Origin: CALLVY01 sp937899855
Lineage (GTDB): Bacteria > Bacteroidota > Bacteroidia > Chitinophagales > Saprospiraceae
Direction: 5' to 3'
Length of the DNA stretch: 64,000 nt
Assembly: GCA_039820405.1 (NCBI GenBank)
Contig: JBCBQC010000015.1
Coordinates: forward strand, 1 to 64,000
Positions 17,362 through 24,460 of this stretch are shown here, piece by piece. The notes below the pieces were generated by a model, which made no database searches, had not been told where the DNA came from, and was given only the letters and a program-made list of their open reading frames with translations. The stretch's first letter is position 1. Every line of letters starts with the position of its first letter. The translations under genes were made by a program, and so were the position numbers.

Positions 17362-17411
17362 GGCGTCTTTTTTTTCACTGAAATCAATGATTCTCAATAA
17401 AATAAATCAAC

Positions 17412-18656
17412 ATGGATATCTTTAATAAATTCAAGGAAGGGGGGCCCCTGGGTCGGTACCAAGGAGTGGCCGAAGGATATTTCATCTTTCCCAACCTGGA
17501 AGGGGAATTGTCCAGCCGGATGATGTTTCAGGGCAAAGAAGTGATTTGCTGGAGCGTCAACAATTACCTGGGATTGGGGAACCACCCCACCGTTCGCGCC
17601 GTCGATGCCGAAGCGGCCAAGGAGTGGGGACTGGCCTATCCCATGGGTTCGCGGATGATGTCCGGCAATACCGATAAGCACTACGAGCTGGAGGCCCAAC
17701 TGGCGGAATTCGTCCGCAAGGAAAGTGCCTACCTGGTCAACTTTGGCTACCAAGGCATCATGTCGGCCGTTGATTCCCTGCTCGGACGCCACGACGTAGT
17801 CGTTTACGATTCCGAGTGCCACGCCTGTATCGTCGATGGCGTACGGATGCACGCGGGCAAGCGTTTTGCTTTCCAACACAACGATGTGGATAGCCTGGAG
17901 AAAAACCTCCAACGCGCCACGGCCCTCGTCGAAAAGTCGGGTGGCGGTATCCTCGTGATCTCCGAGGGCGTATTCGGTATGCAAGGTGATCAGGGTAAGC
18001 TGCGCGAAATCGTAGCCCTCAAGGAAAAATACCAATTCCGCTTTATGGTCGATGACGCGCACGGCTTTGGGGTACTCGGCGAAACGGGTGCCGGAGCCGG
18101 AGAGCACCAAGGCATCCAGGACGATATCGACGTATACTTTGCCACCTTCGCCAAGTCGATGGCCGGTATCGGAGCCTTCCTCGCCGGCGACAAAGATGTA
18201 ATCGACTTCCTCAAATACAATATGCGTTCGCAAATCTTCGCCAAGTCACTGCCCATGCCCATGGTCATCGGTGGCCTCAAGCGTCTGGAGATGCTGCGGA
18301 CCCAACCGGAGCACCGCGAAAAACTCTGGGAAAATGTCAACGCCCTCCAGTCGGGCCTCCGCGAACGCGGCATGGACATCGGCAGCACCAACAGCTGCGT
18401 GACCCCCGTCTACATGCACGGTAACGTCTCCGAGGCAGCCAATTTGGTACACGACCTGCGCGAAAACCATCGCATCTTCTGCTCGATGGTCATCTACCCC
18501 GTCGTACCCAAGGGCGTCATCCTACTGCGCTTGATCCCCACGGCTTCCCACACGATGGCCGACATCGAAGAGACCCTCACGGCCTTCGAAGCCATCACGG
18601 ATAAGCTGAAGTCCGGGGAGTACAAAAGACAGATTCCCGTATTATCGATTGATTAG
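17412..18656 (+). CDS. SPT/AONS-family acyltransferase, probable cysteate fatty-acyltransferase (CapB-like)
   Basis: This is a 414-residue alpha-oxoamine synthase, the fold-type I PLP family of serine palmitoyltransferase and KBL. The ring-stacking histidine is in SECHACIVDG (about 136), the PLP Asp/His pair is in VDDAHGFGVLGETG, and the Schiff-base lysine is in TFAKSMAGIGAF (about 240). The expected reaction is condensation of an amino acid with an acyl-CoA or acyl-ACP, with CO2 loss, to give a 3-keto long-chain base. With serine this makes sphingoid bases. With cysteate it makes 3-ketocapnine. The upstream cysteate-synthase-like gene favours cysteate. The protein has no membrane segment. 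A 93-base gap separates it from the SDR. Confidence 0.78.
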   Translation: MDIFNKFKEGGPLGRYQGVAEGYFIFPNLEGELSSRMMFQGKEVICWSVNNYLGLGNHPTVRAVDAEAAKEWGLAYPMGSRMMSGNTDKHYELEAQLAEFVRKESAYLVNFGYQGIMSAVDSLLGRHDVVVYDSECHACIVDGVRMHAGKRFAFQHNDVDSLEKNLQRATALVEKSGGGILVISEGVFGMQGDQGKLREIVALKEKYQFRFMVDDAHGFGVLGETGAGAGEHQGIQDDIDVYFATFAKSMAGIGAFLAGDKDVIDFLKYNMRSQIFAKSLPMPMVIGGLKRLEMLRTQPEHREKLWENVNALQSGLRERGMDIGSTNSCVTPVYMHGNVSEAANLVHDLRENHRIFCSMVIYPVVPKGVILLRLIPTASHTMADIEETLTAFEAITDKLKSGEYKRQIPVLSID

Positions 18657-18687
18657 CAAAAGGCTGACCAGCAAAAGTAAGCGCGTC

Positions 18688-19749
18688 ATGAAAAAACCAA
18701 TCATCAGCGGTATCCAGCAAGTGGGCATCGGCAACCCCGACGTCCACGCTACCTTTGCCTGGTACCGACGGTATTTTGGTACCGACATCCCCATTTTCGA
18801 AGAAGCGGCCGAAGCGGGCCTCATGCTCCCCTACACCGGGGGCGAGCCCCGCCAACGGCACGCCATCCTGGCCCTCAACATCCAGGGTGGTGGCGGCCTC
18901 GAAATCTGGCAGTATACCTCACGGACTCCCGTGGGCCCCAATTTTGATCCCCAATTGGGCGATACGGGCATCTACATCGCCAAGTACAAGTGCCGCGACG
19001 TGGCGGCCTGCTACGCCCACTTTCGGGCCCAGCAGCTCGATCTGGTGGGAGAATTGCGCGAGAACCCACTGGGGCAGCCCCACTTTTTTCTACGCGACTT
19101 GCACGGCAACCTCTGCGAGGTCGTCCACACCGACGATGCCTGGTTCCGTTCCTCGGGCCACCTGACGGGTGGCGTCTACGGGGTCGTACTGGGCGTGAGC
19201 GACGTCGAGGCCAGTCGCCGCTTTTACGGCGATATCCTGGGCTACGATACCGTGGTGTACGACGATCAGGGAACGTTTGAAGACTTCCGGGATTTGCCCG
19301 GTGGGGGCCAACAATTCCGGCGGGTTTTGCTGCGGCACAGCCAGGCGCGGCGGGGGGCCTTTAGCCGGGTCCTAGGGCCGAGCGAGTTGGAGCTGGTGCA
19401 GGTACTGGACCGGCCGGCGCGCAAGCTTTTTGACCAACGGATGTGGGGCGATTTGGGCTACATTCACCTCTGCTTCGACATCAACGGCATGGCTGAGATG
19501 CGGGCCCTGTGCGAGGCCAAGGGGCATCCCTTTACGGTGGACAGTGCGGATAGCTTTGATATGGGGGAGGCCGCGGGGCATTTTTCCTACGTCGAAGATC
19601 CCGACGGTACGCTGATCGAATTTGTGGAGACCCACAAGCTGCCGATCATGAAAAAGCTCAACTGGTACCTCGACCTGCGAAAACGCCAGGCGGACAAGCC
19701 GCTACCCAATTGGATGTTAAAATCACTGGCGTTTAATCGGGTAAAGTAA
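18688..19749 (+). CDS. VOC-superfamily protein with two glyoxalase-type modules
   Basis: This 353-residue protein is in the vicinal oxygen chelate superfamily. One module spans about residues 8-130 (ISGIQQVGIGNPDVHATFAW at the start, HFFLRDLHGNLCEVVHT at the end). The second spans about 160-310 (GGVYGVVLGVSDVEASRRFY, then GHFSYVEDPDGTLIEFVETH). His and Glu residues at the ends of the betaalphabetabetabeta units fit metal ligands. The substrate is unknown. Being last in the sulfonolipid-like cluster, it may modify the long-chain base or its acyl chain, which is only context. The start at 18688 is preferred, 31 bases after the acyltransferase stop. A strong terminator follows. Confidence 0.78.
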   Translation: MKKPIISGIQQVGIGNPDVHATFAWYRRYFGTDIPIFEEAAEAGLMLPYTGGEPRQRHAILALNIQGGGGLEIWQYTSRTPVGPNFDPQLGDTGIYIAKYKCRDVAACYAHFRAQQLDLVGELRENPLGQPHFFLRDLHGNLCEVVHTDDAWFRSSGHLTGGVYGVVLGVSDVEASRRFYGDILGYDTVVYDDQGTFEDFRDLPGGGQQFRRVLLRHSQARRGAFSRVLGPSELELVQVLDRPARKLFDQRMWGDLGYIHLCFDINGMAEMRALCEAKGHPFTVDSADSFDMGEAAGHFSYVEDPDGTLIEFVETHKLPIMKKLNWYLDLRKRQADKPLPNWMLKSLAFNRVK

Positions 19750-19795
19750 ATACCAAGGGGCGATCCCTACCCAAACTAGGGCGGCCAAAAAATAG

Positions 19796-19850
19796 AGACC
19801 AGCGGCGGAAGCTGAGGCGAAGATGTGCCTCCTCCATCGCTGGTCTTTTT
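19796..19850 (+). terminator. Intrinsic terminator after the VOC gene
   Basis: AGACCAGCG at 19796-19804 pairs perfectly with CGCTGGTCT at 19838-19846, enclosing an inner GAGGC/GCCTC hairpin, and is followed by TTTT. It would end the 14465-19749 transcript before the convergent M23 gene. Confidence 0.75.
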
Positions 19851-19878
19851 ATTGCGAGGGTATTTAAGAGGCCTTCGC

Positions 19879-20592
19879 TCAAGGCTGAAAATAAGCCTCT
19901 GGGTTCTGCGCCTGGCCATCCTTCATCACTTCGTAGTGCAGGTGAGGCCCCGTCGAATCGCCCGAACTGCCCACCGTTCCGATCACTTCTCCCCGTTTTA
20001 CCGACTGCCCCTCCACCACCTGAATCTCGGCCAACTGCCCGTAGCTGGTTTGGAACTGCTCGTCGTGACGGATGATAATGCGGTTGCCGTAGCCCGTCGG
20101 CTGGCGTTCTACTTTGGCCACCACTCCGTCTCCCGTGGCGACGACGGGAGTGCCGTAGGGCGCGCGAAAGTCCACGCCCCGATGGTGTAGCTTGACCTTT
20201 CGGAGGGGGTGCATGCGTTCGCCAAAGCCGCTCGTGATGTGCAGGGGACCAGCCAGGGGAGCGATGGTGGGGGGATCGATTTGCCAGACCCACAGGTAGG
20301 TGGGAATGCTCAGTAGGAGGCTAAATACGAATAAGGTGGTCGCTTTCATGATGGTTTTCTTTTGAAGGGTGATAGAATCAGTTTCGCTTTCGATCCGCTT
20401 GAGGGTGCCCGGTGGAAAAAGCGCAAAGGCAATCTCAACGGCCTGGGCGAAGGGGTAACCCACCGCCAGCTGTTCCTCCACCACACAGCACAGGTGATCG
20501 AGCAATTCGTTGCGCAGCTCTCCATCGCGCAAGCCCCGCTCGGCCAATCGGGCCTCGATAAAGGCCACCTGGGTATCGCTAAGCCAATTCAT
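19879..20592 (-). CDS. Fusion of a PadR-associated helical prefix domain with an M23 peptidase
   Basis: This is a 237-residue protein. Residues 1-75 are a helical domain (FIEARLAERGLRDGELRNEL, DHLCCVVEEQ) resembling the HAAS/permease-prefix domains often encoded beside PadR regulators. Residues 84-103 form one membrane helix. Residues 110-237 are an M23 (LytM) endopeptidase with zinc ligands H137 and D141 in HHRGVDF and H217/H219 in GPHLHYEV, so it should cut peptidoglycan peptides outside the inner membrane. The start at 20592 overlaps the PadR gene by 14 bases. An in-frame ATG at 20349 (MKATTLFVF) could give the peptidase alone. It is expected to share PadR autoregulation through the upstream operators. 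Confidence 0.8.
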   Translation of the reverse strand: MNWLSDTQVAFIEARLAERGLRDGELRNELLDHLCCVVEEQLAVGYPFAQAVEIAFALFPPGTLKRIESETDSITLQKKTIMKATTLFVFSLLLSIPTYLWVWQIDPPTIAPLAGPLHITSGFGERMHPLRKVKLHHRGVDFRAPYGTPVVATGDGVVAKVERQPTGYGNRIIIRHDEQFQTSYGQLAEIQVVEGQSVKRGEVIGTVGSSGDSTGPHLHYEVMKDGQAQNPEAYFQP

Positions 20593-20932
20593 GATCCGTC
20601 GATTTGCCACGCCCGCCCAAAAGCAGTTGCATGGTTTGAACAAATTCAAAGAATTCCCGGACCCGCGACACGGAGGCCTCCCGACCCGCCGGCGTCAGTT
20701 CGTAGTACTTGCGCCGACGCTTGCCCACCACCAGCACCTCGGTCCGGACCAAACCCTGGGCCCGGAGCTTGTGTAAGGTGGGATAGAGCGCCCCTTCGGT
20801 AAGAATGATCTTCTCGGCCGTCATGGACTTGACCGCTTGGGAAATTTCGTAGCCGTACATCCGGCCACGGTCGGTCAGTAGTTGCAAGACGATGGTCTGC
20901 AGATGACCCTTGAGGAGTTGGTTCGAAAACAT
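20579..20932 (-). CDS. PadR-family transcriptional repressor
   Basis: This 117-residue winged-helix regulator has helix-turn-helix and wing segments YGYEISQAVKSM, LTEGALYPTLHKLRAQGLV and GKRRRKYYELTPAGREA, followed by a C-terminal dimerisation helix. The ATG at 20932 lies just 3 bases after a TATATTTG -7 box, so the message is probably leaderless. A TTG six bases upstream would fall inside that box and is rejected. Two 19-base palindromes occupy its promoter (20942-20989), which supports autorepression. The inducing signal is unknown. PadR proteins commonly respond to envelope stress or small hydrophobic ligands. Its 3' end overlaps the M23 fusion gene. Confidence 0.9.
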   Translation of the reverse strand: MFSNQLLKGHLQTIVLQLLTDRGRMYGYEISQAVKSMTAEKIILTEGALYPTLHKLRAQGLVRTEVLVVGKRRRKYYELTPAGREASVSRVREFFEFVQTMQLLLGGRGKSTDHELA

Positions 20933-20935
20933 GTA

Positions 20936-20966
20936 CAAATATACCTAAGTAATTTAGGTATTCAAA
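20936..20966 (-). promoter_or_regulatory. Promoter of the padR-M23 operon, TTTG-N19-TATATTTG
   Basis: On the minus strand a -33 TTTG (20963-20966) and a -7 TATATTTG (20936-20943) are separated by exactly 19 bases, a full match to the Bacteroidota housekeeping promoter. Only three bases (TAC) separate the -7 box from the ATG at 20932, so transcription should start at or next to the start codon. Confidence 0.75.
20942..20960. promoter_or_regulatory. PadR operator 1
   Basis: TACCTAA-GTAAT-TTAGGTA is a perfect inverted repeat with 7-base arms. It fills the spacer between the -33 and -7 boxes of the padR promoter and overlaps the -7 box by two bases. Bound repressor would directly exclude RNA polymerase. 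Confidence 0.75.
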
Positions 20967-20970
20967 TATT

Positions 20971-20989
20971 TACCTAAGAAAATTAGGTA
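20971..20989. promoter_or_regulatory. PadR operator 2
   Basis: TACCTAA-GAAAA-TTAGGTA repeats the arms of operator 1 exactly, with centres 29 bases apart (just under three helical turns). It lies immediately upstream of the -33 box. The pair suggests cooperative binding of two dimers on nearly the same DNA face. Confidence 0.72.
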
Positions 20990-21003
20990 TCAAGCAAACA
21001 CCA

Positions 21004-21036
21004 TAAAAAAAGGGCTACTCGCTGACGAGTAGCCCT
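21004..21036 (-). terminator. Intrinsic terminator of the Cys-rich secreted protein gene
   Basis: On the minus strand AGGGCTACTCG pairs with CGAGTAGCCCT around a 4-base loop and is followed by TTTTTT. It sits 23 bases after the stop of the 21059-21496 gene and separates it from the padR promoter. Confidence 0.82.
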
Positions 21037-21058
21037 CCCGAGATGGGTAAGCTTTTGC

Positions 21059-21496
21059 TTACTGCTCGTTTTTCACCAATTGGGTCGTACCAGTGGTCGT
21101 ATTGGCCTTGGCCGACTTGGTGCAGGATTTGGCACAGCTCTTGGCGCAGGACTTGCCCTTGGCCGTACCCGAAACGGTTTTGGCCTGAACGTCGGCACCT
21201 CCCGAGGGAGAAACGTTGACAAATTTCTGCGACTTGGTGCAGTATTCGACGTTGGCGTAGCTCACCTTACCCGACTGGGTGCAAACCGATTTGCGGACGT
21301 AGGAAACATTCCCACTGGTGGAGCACACCCGCTTTTCAATATTTTCATCCATGGCGGCCAGGTGGGCAGCGGCCTCAGTGGCATTGTCCGCATCCGCTAC
21401 CTTTGCGGTGCTGGCTTTCGCCGAATAGGGGCACTGGGCATTTGCCGTCAAACTTACCACGCCGAGCAGCGCAAAGAGTAAAACAATTTTTTTCAT
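21059..21496 (-). CDS. Small secreted Cys-repeat protein, unknown function
   Basis: I do not recognise this 145-residue protein. A clear signal peptide (MKKIVLLFALLGVVSLTANA) leaves a mature protein starting near Gln-Cys. Three imperfect repeats follow, each with one cysteine: VCSTSGNVSYV, VCTQSGKVSYA, YCTKSQKFVNV. Near the C-terminus is a tandem SCAKSCAKSCTKS with three cysteines spaced by four. Seven cysteines in the mature part suggest disulfide stabilisation or metal binding. It has no T9SS tail, so it is likely periplasmic. It has its own terminator and appears monocistronic. Composition of the tail (Lys, Ser, Thr, Ala) is unlike its neighbours. Confidence 0.7.
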   Translation of the reverse strand: MKKIVLLFALLGVVSLTANAQCPYSAKASTAKVADADNATEAAAHLAAMDENIEKRVCSTSGNVSYVRKSVCTQSGKVSYANVEYCTKSQKFVNVSPSGGADVQAKTVSGTAKGKSCAKSCAKSCTKSAKANTTTGTTQLVKNEQ

Positions 21497-21710
21497 GATG
21501 AGATGAACATTTTAGGTTAATTAAATTTTTATCGAAAGCTCACTTTAATTCGAGGAGAACCTATCAAAACTAGGGATTAAAACAGGCTAAAACAATGTTG
21601 TACCACGATCTTAAATCAATTTTAACGTTTCCTTAAACGTTTGGTCTGCTTCCCGACGCTCGGCACGGGCCGGCCCTCGGTGGGGGATCAATCGGTCATT
21701 GACCAGCTCC

Positions 21711-23504
21711 TCAAAGTTTAACCACGCGCTGCGTACTCACCGTCCGACCGTCCCTAATACTCAGCAGGTAAACCCCCGCCGGACGGTCCGATAGGTCGAA
21801 GGGCAGGGTCTCCCGCCCCACGTTGCGCAACTGCCGACTTTCGATCACCCGCCCCGTCAGATCGTGTAGCAATACCTCGATCTCATCGCGGGGCGTTTCA
21901 AAACTCAGTTGTACGTTGAACCAATCATTGGTAGGATTGGGTTGGATATCAAATTGCTGCACCTCAGCCACCTCTTCGACGTCGGTCAGACCGGTGTAGC
22001 GAATATTGATGTTGTCGATTTGTAAGGCGTACTTATCGGGGGGGCTGTATACGTGAAAACCCAAGCTGAGGGTGACGGTACTGGAAGAGATAAAACGCAG
22101 GGCCGCCCGCTGATAATTGGGATAGGCATTGTCGACGGGGTCAAAACGCCAGTCGTCGGAATTGTTGGGAACGGCAAAGTCGCTGGAACTTTGATTGACC
22201 GAAAACCCGACCTCAAAGGCCTCGGTATAGAGCTGATTGTCGTCGCGAGCACAGGCGTAGGAAAATTCAACCTCGTAGATCAGATTGGCCTCGATGGTAA
22301 AACAAGGCGTAAAGAGGTAATCGTCGGCCGGTTCGGTGGCATTCCAAAAATAGGCGGCCATGCCCGTACCATTTTCAGGTCCGTAGTCGCCATTGCTATC
22401 CGTCGTAAAAATCCAGGTCCGGTTGTCGCCATTGGTATTTTCCACCAGCCAGCCACTGGTACTCTGGTTGCTTTCGAAGCCCATCACGATATCGTCGCTG
22501 GTCAGGTTAGAGCATTCGTTGGTACAGGCGGTGTTGGAATTGGCGATCAATTGGGAGCGGATGCCATTGAGTACGCCCCGCATGACGCTGGCCTGGCCCT
22601 CAGTAAAGAGATTCATACAGTCGTCGTCGACGTAGTCCATGTAATTCATAAACATGTCGCGGGATCCGCAGGAACTGGGGCTTCCGAAGGGGCAGTTGAA
22701 GTAGGAGCGGGAAGAATTGGGCGTATCCGAAATCCCATCATCGCTACCGCAGCCCAGCGGATTGCCGTTGCTATCGTTGTCGCCCCACATGTGCTTGAGC
22801 CCCAGGTAATGCCCAATCTCGTGGGTGGCGGTCCGGCCGCGGTTGCGGTTGTTGATGACACCAAAATTGAGGTAATTGACCACCAGGCCATCGCGGGTAC
22901 TGCCCACGATGGTCTGGGTGGGCAGGTAGGAATAGCCCAGGATGGTGGGATCGGGCATATCGAGCACCCAGATGTTGAGGTAGCGCAGGGGATCCCAAAT
23001 CGTTTGGGGCTTGATGACCGAGCGGATGTAACCGATGCTCGATACATTATCGTAACGGTGGCGCAGAATGCCTTCCGTGGGGTTGCCGGAAGGATCGGTG
23101 GAGGCCAGGCAAAATTCGATGGTCGTATTGGCCGCGCGGCTCAGAAAGTCGGAAGGCGTCTCGTCGGCATCGCCGTTGGTCCGTAGAAAATCTTCGTTCA
23201 GAACATCGAGCTGGGAGAGCACGCGACTGGCACTGACGTTGCGCCCCTGCCCAATCGGTTCCCCACTGTGGATGATGTGTACCACCACCGGAATCATGTA
23301 GGGCCCCACGCTGCGCTCCTGCCCCCCGAGTTGAAACTCCAGGATCTGCTCCTCAAACTCCGTCACTTCCCGACGGTACTGCTCCTCTTCCGCCATCAGT
23401 TCGTGTTGTAGGCGATCAAAAGCACATTTTTGCGCTTTCAACTGCCCCCAAGTCCCGAGCAAGAGCATCCCTAGCAGGCCGCGTATAAGTAAAGTGGAGT
23501 TCAT
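21711..23504 (-). CDS. Secreted M43-family (pappalysin/cytophagalysin) zinc metalloprotease with T9SS tail
   Basis: This is a predicted extracellular protease of 597 residues. Domain order: signal peptide, an N-terminal segment, then the metzincin domain with zinc motif HEIGHYLGLKH (about 228-238) and a downstream Met-turn in MFMNYMDYVDDDCMNLFT, both typical of M43 peptidases. About residues 335-500 form a beta-sandwich (jelly-roll-like, ESNQSTSGWLVENTNGDNRT). The last ~80 residues (FDIQPNPTNDWFNVQL to the end) are a T9SS type A sorting domain. The substrate is unknown but nutritional proteolysis is likely. The ATG at 23504 is used, since the codon before it is TTG. It appears to be monocistronic. 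Confidence 0.9.
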   Translation of the reverse strand: MNSTLLIRGLLGMLLLGTWGQLKAQKCAFDRLQHELMAEEEQYRREVTEFEEQILEFQLGGQERSVGPYMIPVVVHIIHSGEPIGQGRNVSASRVLSQLDVLNEDFLRTNGDADETPSDFLSRAANTTIEFCLASTDPSGNPTEGILRHRYDNVSSIGYIRSVIKPQTIWDPLRYLNIWVLDMPDPTILGYSYLPTQTIVGSTRDGLVVNYLNFGVINNRNRGRTATHEIGHYLGLKHMWGDNDSNGNPLGCGSDDGISDTPNSSRSYFNCPFGSPSSCGSRDMFMNYMDYVDDDCMNLFTEGQASVMRGVLNGIRSQLIANSNTACTNECSNLTSDDIVMGFESNQSTSGWLVENTNGDNRTWIFTTDSNGDYGPENGTGMAAYFWNATEPADDYLFTPCFTIEANLIYEVEFSYACARDDNQLYTEAFEVGFSVNQSSSDFAVPNNSDDWRFDPVDNAYPNYQRAALRFISSSTVTLSLGFHVYSPPDKYALQIDNINIRYTGLTDVEEVAEVQQFDIQPNPTNDWFNVQLSFETPRDEIEVLLHDLTGRVIESRQLRNVGRETLPFDLSDRPAGVYLLSIRDGRTVSTQRVVKL

Positions 23505-23741
23505 CAAAGGAAGTTTTATGTTCGGTTTAGACGGTGGCCGTATTCAAAAGTTTAACGCCGCCAATTTATCCTTGTTTTGGGGGCTCCAACAAAAGCGGTT
23601 TTTTGCCAAATACCAGACGTTCCCCCGTGGGATTCATAAGCTACGACTTTTTTATGCAAATTTCCTTCCAAGCCCCAGCAATTGCGGGCCGGAGTCTCAC
23701 CGCCGACCGTCTCAGCCCGGAGGGCCCAGCGAAGACAGCCA

Positions 23742-24173
23742 CTACTGAGGCAGCGGTTGGACCAGGGCATCGAGCGCCCGGTAGAGGTCCTGGGCCGCCG
23801 GGGGTAGGCCACGGGCCGCCCCACCCCACACGATCCGGTGTACCCCCGCCGCGCTTTGGTATTCCAAAAAGTAAGACAGGTTGTCGGGCTCGTCGTAGTC
23901 CACCTGGCCCAGTTCCTCACGGCGGTACTCCACAAACAACTTTCGAGCGGCAGCGGCAGAAATACGGGTCAGTGCCTGGTAATTGTCGCCGCCCAGCCGT
24001 TTGAACAACTGCCCGTTCTCCAACAATACGTAAAAGGTGTAGGAGCCCGTAATGCCCCCACCACTCCCAAAAATCAATTGGCCGTCGGGAAAATTGGCGG
24101 GCGTGTACTGAGTGGTTTTACAGGCGCCGCCCAGCAGGGCAAGGCACAGCAAGCAATAGCAATAGCGCTGCAT
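23742..24173 (-). CDS. Predicted lipoprotein, Bacteroidota family of unknown function
   Basis: This is a 143-residue protein. MQRYCYCLLCLALLGGAC gives a lipoprotein signal with cysteine about residue 18. The mature part starts KTTQYTPANFPDGQLIFGSG, then an extended, probably beta-rich domain (SYTFYVLLENGQLFKRLGGD) and an alpha segment (SAAAARKLFVEYRREEL). I recognise it only as a small Bacteroidota lipoprotein type and assign no function. The open frame continues to 24413, but the upstream part is a partial duplicate of this same gene and is listed separately as a remnant. The start at 24173 restores a normal lipoprotein signal. Confidence 0.65.
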   Translation of the reverse strand: MQRYCYCLLCLALLGGACKTTQYTPANFPDGQLIFGSGGGITGSYTFYVLLENGQLFKRLGGDNYQALTRISAAAARKLFVEYRREELGQVDYDEPDNLSYFLEYQSAAGVHRIVWGGAARGLPPAAQDLYRALDALVQPLPQ

Positions 24174-24275
24174 CGCAGTAGGTTTGGTGAGGGCCCAAGT
24201 TACGCATTCCCGCTGACTTCCAAAGCCGATCCACTCCCACACTCCCACCGCAAGAACGCGCGCTACTGCGGCTGC

Positions 24276-24407
24276 AACGGCGACGGTAAATTCGGGAGCA
24301 TCATCCCCAAATCCCGAGTAGCCCAGGAGGAGTTGCTCCCCCGAATAATCGGTAATGCGGTACTGGACCGTACGACAAGCACTGGTGAGCAGGAGGAGGA
24401 AATCCAT
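24276..24407 (-). pseudogene. Truncated duplicate of the downstream lipoprotein gene
   Basis: The peptide encoded here, from ATG 24407, begins MDFLLLLTSACRTVQYRI and continues DYSGEQLLLGYSGFGDD. It aligns with the neighbouring lipoprotein (LLGGACKTTQYTPANFPDGQ, then LIFGSGGG) through the lipobox, the K/R-T-x-Q-Y motif and the GQL.FG segment. After about 44 residues the similarity fades and the frame runs into the intact gene's leader. It looks like a tandem copy that lost its 3' part. Expression as a tiny lipoprotein cannot be excluded. Confidence 0.55.
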
Positions 24408-24448
24408 TCCCACTTACCGAGTCTGCCGACGCTTTGCGCAGGAAGCCG

Positions 24449-24456
24449 TAACTTTG
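24449..24456 (+). promoter_or_regulatory. -7 promoter box directly before the glycosyltransferase start codon
   Basis: TAACTTTG fits TAnnTTTG and is followed after four bases by the GTG start codon at 24461. No TTTG is seen 19 bases upstream. The predicted transcript has essentially no leader. Confidence 0.5.
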
Positions 24457-24460
24457 CGAC

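Noticed and set aside
17412..18656. Annotation as glycine C-acetyltransferase (KBL) or 8-amino-7-oxononanoate synthase
   Set aside because: There are no threonine-degradation or biotin genes nearby, while a cysteate-synthase-like enzyme and two SDR reductases share the cluster, favouring a long-chain-base enzyme.
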